A program made the translations under genes and the position numbers. Positions 34,873 through 38,822 of a stretch of DNA of 38,822 nt are shown piece by piece. The notes under the pieces are model-generated. The model had not been told where the DNA came from and searched no databases. It worked only from the letters and a program-made list of their open reading frames with translations. The stretch covers positions 1 through 38,822 of the forward strand of contig VXTU01000141.1 of NCBI GenBank assembly GCA_009837285.1, read 5' to 3'. The stretch is from Chloroflexota bacterium (GTDB taxonomy: Bacteria; Chloroflexota; Dehalococcoidia; UBA2979). The stretch's first letter is position 1, and every line of letters starts with the position of its first letter.

Positions 34873-36225
34873 TTATCCGCCCGGCTCGGCCAGGAGTTCG
34901 CGCAGCAGCTCCGACGAGACCTCGAGGAAGATCGCCAGGTCGTCGCGGAATACCGTGTCGATCGTGTCCATGGACGTATGGATGAACTCGGAGCCCCCGC
35001 TATGCACCGTGATCGCGGGGACGCCCGCCTCCTCGAAGATCACGTGGTCGGAGGCGGCCCCAAGCGGGAAGTCACCCGGGAGGATGCCGTAGCCGAGCCG
35101 GTCGGCCACGTCGGCCGCGCGCGCCGAGAGCGCGGCGGTGGAGGGGATGAAGCGCGGCCCGTCGTTCGCCCGCTGCCCGATGCGCGCCACCATGTCGAAG
35201 TTCAGCAGGAACAGCGCGTCGGACACGTCGTGCGCGTCGACGAACGCCTGCGAGCCGTGCAGCCCGACTTCCTCGGCGCCGAAGGCGATCACGCACAGGC
35301 CCTCGGCGCGGTGGGTGCGCGCCAGCTCGATGATGAGCGCCGTCCCGGAGGCGTTGTCGTTCGCGCCCGGACCATAGGGCACCGTGTCGTAGTGCGCGCC
35401 GAGGTAGCCACGGCACTCGCCATTGCGCCCCACCACATTCTGCGACGTGAGCGAGCGGCTCCCGACCTCGGCGGTGACGGTGACGGGCGTTCCGTCCTCT
35501 GACAACGCGCGTAGGGGCTCGCGCGCCTGTCCACGCACGCCGATCACGGGGATCGTCACCCCGGCCAGCTCGCCGAGCGTGCCGCCGAACAGTCCGGGCT
35601 CGCTGTTGACGATGACGACACCGATCGCGCCCGCGTCCTGCGCGGCGCGCGCCTTGTCGCGGAACGGGATCAGGCCCCGGTCGAGGAGCGCGATCGCTCC
35701 GTCGACGTCGGCGTCCCGGAAGGCCTCGGGAGACCCTAGCCCCGCATGCACGAGCGCGCCCGTGGCCGTGCCGTTGCGCGAGCCCGCCAGAGCGAGCGCC
35801 TGCATCGAGGGGCCTTCGCCCGTGGCGGCGAGGGTGGAGTGGTCTCCGCGGTAGCTCGTCTCGAACTCCTCGAGTTGTACGACATAACCTGCTTCACGCA
35901 GCTGTGCGGCGATGTACTCGGCCGCTTCGCGCTCCTCCTCGGTGCCGGCGGGCCGGATGCCGATATCGACGACGAGCGTTCGCATGTCCTCGTATGCACG
36001 GTCGACGTCCGGGTCGCTGAGCTCCGGTACGCCGAATGGATCCGGCGGTGGGCTGGGCTCGGGAGTCGGCGTGGGCGGCATCGGCGTGGGCGTCGACGTT
36101 ACCGTGGCGGTCGGCGTGCTCGCGGGTGCGGTGGCGACTGCGGCGGGACGTTGGTCACCGCCGCACGCCGCGAGGAGCAGTGCGGCGAGCGCGAGCAGGA
36201 GCAAGCGGCGTGCGAAGTACGTCAT
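34873..36225 (-). CDS. M28-family zinc aminopeptidase lipoprotein with PA domain
   Basis: A 450-residue exported peptidase. The lipobox is LLAAC (C21), then a Thr/Pro linker to about residue 65. A PA (protease-associated) insert spans about 130-250 (ALLDRGLIPFRDKARAAQDAGAIGVVIVN). The M28 catalytic core has the two-zinc ligands: His in GAHYDTV, Asp in GANDNASG, the EE pair in FGAEEVGLHGS, Asp in NFDMV and His in EFIHTSMDTID. All appear present, so it should be active on peptides outside the cell. The ATG has GAGGGTGAG just upstream. It lies 68 bases ahead of the LysM gene. Confidence 0.92.
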   Translation of the reverse strand: MTYFARRLLLLALAALLLAACGGDQRPAAVATAPASTPTATVTSTPTPMPPTPTPEPSPPPDPFGVPELSDPDVDRAYEDMRTLVVDIGIRPAGTEEEREAAEYIAAQLREAGYVVQLEEFETSYRGDHSTLAATGEGPSMQALALAGSRNGTATGALVHAGLGSPEAFRDADVDGAIALLDRGLIPFRDKARAAQDAGAIGVVIVNSEPGLFGGTLGELAGVTIPVIGVRGQAREPLRALSEDGTPVTVTAEVGSRSLTSQNVVGRNGECRGYLGAHYDTVPYGPGANDNASGTALIIELARTHRAEGLCVIAFGAEEVGLHGSQAFVDAHDVSDALFLLNFDMVARIGQRANDGPRFIPSTAALSARAADVADRLGYGILPGDFPLGAASDHVIFEEAGVPAITVHSGGSEFIHTSMDTIDTVFRDDLAIFLEVSSELLRELLAEPGG

Positions 36226-36303
36226 CTCACCCTCGACGGGCGCGCCGGACTGATGATGGTGGTGGGAGAGAGCGACGGGGGGTGGCCGCCGCTACTGCCT
36301 TCG

Positions 36304-36309
36304 ATCGTA
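36304..36309 (-). promoter_or_regulatory. Candidate -10 box (TACGAT) for the M28 gene
   Basis: TACGAT on the minus strand, about 78 bases before the ATG, in a 129-base gap that otherwise shows nothing. It is identical to the box before the LysM gene. Confidence 0.3.
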
Positions 36310-36354
36310 CGACAGAATCGCGGCCGCGTGGGCCGTTCAGCGCGGCTAGGGTCG

Positions 36355-36810
36355 CTAGCGTGGCTTCCGCGAGCCGAACCAGCGGCGGATGCGCGCCGCG
36401 AGGGTCTCCGAGCTGTACGAGATCGTGCGCCCTCGCCACTGCTGGGTGCGCTCACCGGGGCCCTTGCCCCCACCGAAGAGCAGCAGCGCGCCGCTGGCGA
36501 CGAGCAACGCCACGCCGGCGAACAGCACCCACTGACCGAGCCCGAACCCGCGGAAGAAGAACGACCCGAGGATCAGGAGGAAGCTCAGGAGGAGCAGCTG
36601 CGACAGCGACACTCGCGACAGCTCCCGCGCGATCGCGCGCTGCCGCGCGGAGACGACATCCCCGACGCGTCGCAGGTGGCGGCGTATCGTGCGGTTCCGG
36701 CGCCGCTCGGGTGTCGGGAACTGCTCGATCTTGTCGAGGATCTCGTTGATCTCGCGCTCGAGCCGGTCCTTGTCGTCGGGCATCAGCGGAGTCCCCGTCG
36801 CGGTATCCAT
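36355..36810 (-). CDS. Two-helix membrane protein with charged N-terminal helix
   Basis: Up to 151 residues. A charged, probably coiled N-terminal part (DKDRLEREINEILDKIEQF, then an Arg-rich stretch) leads to two hydrophobic helices (LSQLLLLSFLLILGSFFF and WVLFAGVALLVASGALLLF), and a short basic tail ends RRWFGSRKPR. The ATG at 36810 overlaps a possible -10 box (TACAAT, 36809-36814). If that box is used, the true start is the second ATG at 36783, which has GGGGA about 9 bases upstream and gives MPDDKDRLE. No family recognised. Confidence 0.65.
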   Translation of the reverse strand: MDTATGTPLMPDDKDRLEREINEILDKIEQFPTPERRRNRTIRRHLRRVGDVVSARQRAIARELSRVSLSQLLLLSFLLILGSFFFRGFGLGQWVLFAGVALLVASGALLLFGGGKGPGERTQQWRGRTISYSSETLAARIRRWFGSRKPR

Positions 36811-36884
36811 TGTAGCAGTCGCCTCGGTGAAGGGACGCGCCAGGCCCCGGGTCGGCGAGCCGCGCGCAGAGCTCGCGGTTCACC

Positions 36885-38498
36885 TCAGCGCGGCGATACC
36901 CCGCGGGCCGCCGCACTTCCCCATCCGCCGCCCCCCGGCGTCTCGACGCGCACACGGTCGCCGGCCTCGACCTCGACCTGCGCCCGCGCGGCCAGCTCCT
37001 CGGTCGTGCCGTCGGCTCGGACGAGCACGTTGCGGCCGGGCTCGCCGTCGTCGCCGCCCGCCAGCCCCCACGGGGCGAAGCCGCGGCGCTCCGTGACGAG
37101 CGTGACCGTCGCGCGGTCCTGGAAGGCGTACTCGCGCACCAGGCCGTCGCCGCCGCGGTGCAGGCCGTCACCGCCCGAGCCCGCGCGCACCTCGTAACGC
37201 TCGACGGTGAACGGGTAGGCGAGGGGGAGCGCCTCGATGGGCGTGTTCATGGTGTTCGTCATGTGCGTGTGGACCGCCGGTCGTCCATCGCGTCCGGGGC
37301 CCGCACCGGCGCCGCCGGCGATGGTCTCGTAGTACGCGTACGGGCGGCTGCGCGCGCGGTCATAGCCACCGATGGTGACGTTGTTCATCGTGCCCTGCGA
37401 GGCCGCCGGGATGCGGTCGGGCAGCGCCGAGGCAAGAGCGCCGAGCGCCACGTCGGTGATGCGCTGCGAGGCCTCGACGTTGCCCGCCGAGACCGCGCGC
37501 GGCGGCCCGGCCGCGACGACCGACCGCTCGGGCAGTGTGAAGCCGACCGGTCGATAGCAGCCCTCGTTGGTCGGCACGTCGGGCCCGGCGAGGCAGCGGA
37601 TCACGTAGTAGCAGGCGGAGCGCGTCACGGCGGCGACGGCGTTCAGCGATGAGCGCTCGCTCTCCGGGTCGGTGCCCGTGAAGTCGAAGTGCACGCCGTC
37701 GCCCTCGACGGTGAGCGCGAGGCGGAGGTAGAGCGCGTCGGCGCCGGGCGGAGGGTCCTCCATGCGGTCCTCGAAGCGGTAGGTGCCGTCGGGGATGTCG
37801 GCGATGACGGCGCGGATACTCCGCTCGCCGTGGTCGAGGAGCGCTGCGTAGCGCTGCGCGAGTCCGTCCTCGCCGAAGCGCTCGGCCGCGGCCTGCACGC
37901 GCCGAGCGCCGAGCGCCGTCGCCGCGAGCTGCGCGCGCAGGTCGCCGCGTCGCTCGTCCGGGGCGCGCGAGTTGCGCACGAACAGCGCGAGCGCCGACTC
38001 CTCGGGCACCCCGGCCCGCACGAGCCGGATCGGCGGGACGACGATGCCCTCCTGCAGCAGCTCGGTCGCGACGGGCATCGAGCCGGGCGCCATGCCGCCG
38101 ACGTCGGCGTGATGGGCGCGCGTCGCGACGAAGCCGATGAGCGCGCCCGACGCTCCGAACACCGGCGCGACGGTCGTGAGGTCGGGGAGGTGCGTGCCGC
38201 CCAGGAAGGGGTCGTTGACCGCACAGACGTCGCCCTCCTCGAACGGCCCGAGCTCCATCACCGCGAGCACCGAGGCGGGCATGGAGCCGAGGTGCACCGG
38301 CATGTGCGCGGCCTGCGCGACCATGGCGCCCTCGGGGTCGAAGACCGCGCACGAGAAGTCCCGGCGCTCCTTGATGTTCGGCGAGTAGGCGGTGCGGCCG
38401 AGCGCTTCGCCCATCTCCTCGGCGATCGAGGACAGCACTGCGTCCGCGATGGCGAGGTCGGCGGCGGACAACTCGGGGAGGTCGCTCGGTGTGGTCAT
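36885..38498 (-). CDS. hyuB: Hydantoinase B / oxoprolinase-type subunit
   Basis: A 537-residue HyuB-family protein, partner of HyuA. SSIAEEMGEALGRTAYSPNIKERRDFSCA at the N-terminus, HMPVHLGSMPASV, VNDPFLGGTHLPDLT and AHHADVGGMAPGSMP are family hallmarks. GGDGLHRGGDGLVREY and VETPGGGGWG close the protein. HyuAB pairs cleave N-methylhydantoin, 5-oxoproline or related rings with ATP; acetone carboxylase subunits are more distant relatives. The substrate cannot be read here. The ATG overlaps the TGA of the hyuA 3' end (ATGA), confirming a coupled pair. Confidence 0.92.
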   Translation of the reverse strand: MTTPSDLPELSAADLAIADAVLSSIAEEMGEALGRTAYSPNIKERRDFSCAVFDPEGAMVAQAAHMPVHLGSMPASVLAVMELGPFEEGDVCAVNDPFLGGTHLPDLTTVAPVFGASGALIGFVATRAHHADVGGMAPGSMPVATELLQEGIVVPPIRLVRAGVPEESALALFVRNSRAPDERRGDLRAQLAATALGARRVQAAAERFGEDGLAQRYAALLDHGERSIRAVIADIPDGTYRFEDRMEDPPPGADALYLRLALTVEGDGVHFDFTGTDPESERSSLNAVAAVTRSACYYVIRCLAGPDVPTNEGCYRPVGFTLPERSVVAAGPPRAVSAGNVEASQRITDVALGALASALPDRIPAASQGTMNNVTIGGYDRARSRPYAYYETIAGGAGAGPGRDGRPAVHTHMTNTMNTPIEALPLAYPFTVERYEVRAGSGGDGLHRGGDGLVREYAFQDRATVTLVTERRGFAPWGLAGGDDGEPGRNVLVRADGTTEELAARAQVEVEAGDRVRVETPGGGGWGSAAARGVSPR

Positions 38499-38822
38499 CG
38501 TCTCTCCAGCAGCAGGTTGCCTTGTCCGTCCACGGTCGCGGCCCAGCCGGGCGCGATCACGGTCGTCGAGTCGAGCTGCGCGACGAGCGCGGGGCCGTCG
38601 AGGAGGTCGCCGGGCCGCAGCGACGCGCGGTCGACGAGCTGCGTCCGCAGGCGCTCACCGCCGAACCACGCCTCGACGCTGACCGCGTCGGTAGCCTCGC
38701 CCGCAAAGGTCGGCTCCGGCGCGGTCGCGCCGGTGGCGGCGCCTGCAGTGGTGGCGGGTGGTACCCCCCCCCACCGCGCCCCCGCGGGGCGGGGGGCCGC
38801 ACCCGCCGCGGGGGGGGGCGGG
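38495..38822 (-). CDS. hyuA: Hydantoinase A / oxoprolinase-type subunit, C-terminal fragment
   Basis: The minus-strand frame entering from the right edge encodes the last 85 or so reliable residues of a HyuA-type protein. VEAWFGGERLRTQLVDRASL, GDLLDGPALVAQLDSTTVIA and PGWAATVDGQGNLLLERR are typical of its C-terminal domain. The ATP-binding N-terminal part lies outside the window. The frame is lost in the G/C homopolymer sequence beyond about 38760, which may be unreliable. The stop overlaps the hyuB ATG. Confidence 0.85.
   Translation of the reverse strand, partial: PPPPAAGAAPRPAGARWGGVPPATTAGAATGATAPEPTFAGEATDAVSVEAWFGGERLRTQLVDRASLRPGDLLDGPALVAQLDSTTVIAPGWAATVDGQGNLLLERR
38761..38822. other. 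G/C homopolymer-rich window end
   Basis: The last 62 bases are almost only G and C, with runs of up to nine of one base, unlike any other stretch here. The hyuA reading frame becomes implausible in it. This looks like low-quality assembly at a contig edge. Confidence 0.5.

Overview
This is a gene-dense, high-GC bacterial chromosome segment, cut inside a gene at both ends. I see no rRNA, tRNA, CRISPR array, insertion sequence or phage gene. Three traits suggest a Chloroflexota bacterium, perhaps an aerobic or facultative Dehalococcoidia relative: Thr/Pro-rich linkers after the lipoprotein cysteines, secreted proteins built on PGWNLVGW modules, and a class II fumarase / LDH-type malate dehydrogenase / eukaryote-like isocitrate dehydrogenase set. 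An actinobacterium-like lineage is not excluded. Placement is inference, because no marker search could be run.

Left part (1-8.3 kb): the 3' end of secF; a leftward selB operon with a DMT-type transporter and a 40-residue membrane protein; a divergent histone-deacetylase-like amidohydrolase preceded by a 10-codon ORF; a leftward hemW with a zinc-ribbon protein; and a rightward aspS.

Middle (8.4-20 kb): an oligopeptide-type ABC operon (binding protein plus two permeases, no ATPase), then tig-clpP-clpX (ribosome-bound chaperone and ClpXP protease). Facing these is a tandem pair of large secreted paralogues, each with two PGWNLVGW-type modules and two degenerate peptidase-MA-like modules. This pair is the most novel-looking content.

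Right-centre (20-26.5 kb): tlyA-nadK; a short GNAT acetyltransferase with a Nudix hydrolase; and a complete frdABCD operon closely resembling the E. coli four-subunit fumarate reductase, behind a good -35/-10 promoter, followed by a 58-residue membrane protein.

Right part (26.5-38.8 kb), all leftward: a central-carbon cluster in transcription order pccB, icd, mdh, an unknown lower-GC gene, fumC and a LivK-type binding lipoprotein; a LysM lipoprotein; an M28 aminopeptidase lipoprotein; a two-helix membrane protein; and hyuB with the 3' end of hyuA. FrdABCD, FumC, MDH and IDH together supply four TCA-cycle steps, and PccB feeds propionyl-CoA towards succinyl-CoA. Many genes overlap by four bases (ATGA/GTGA), GTG starts are very common, and several starts look leaderless.
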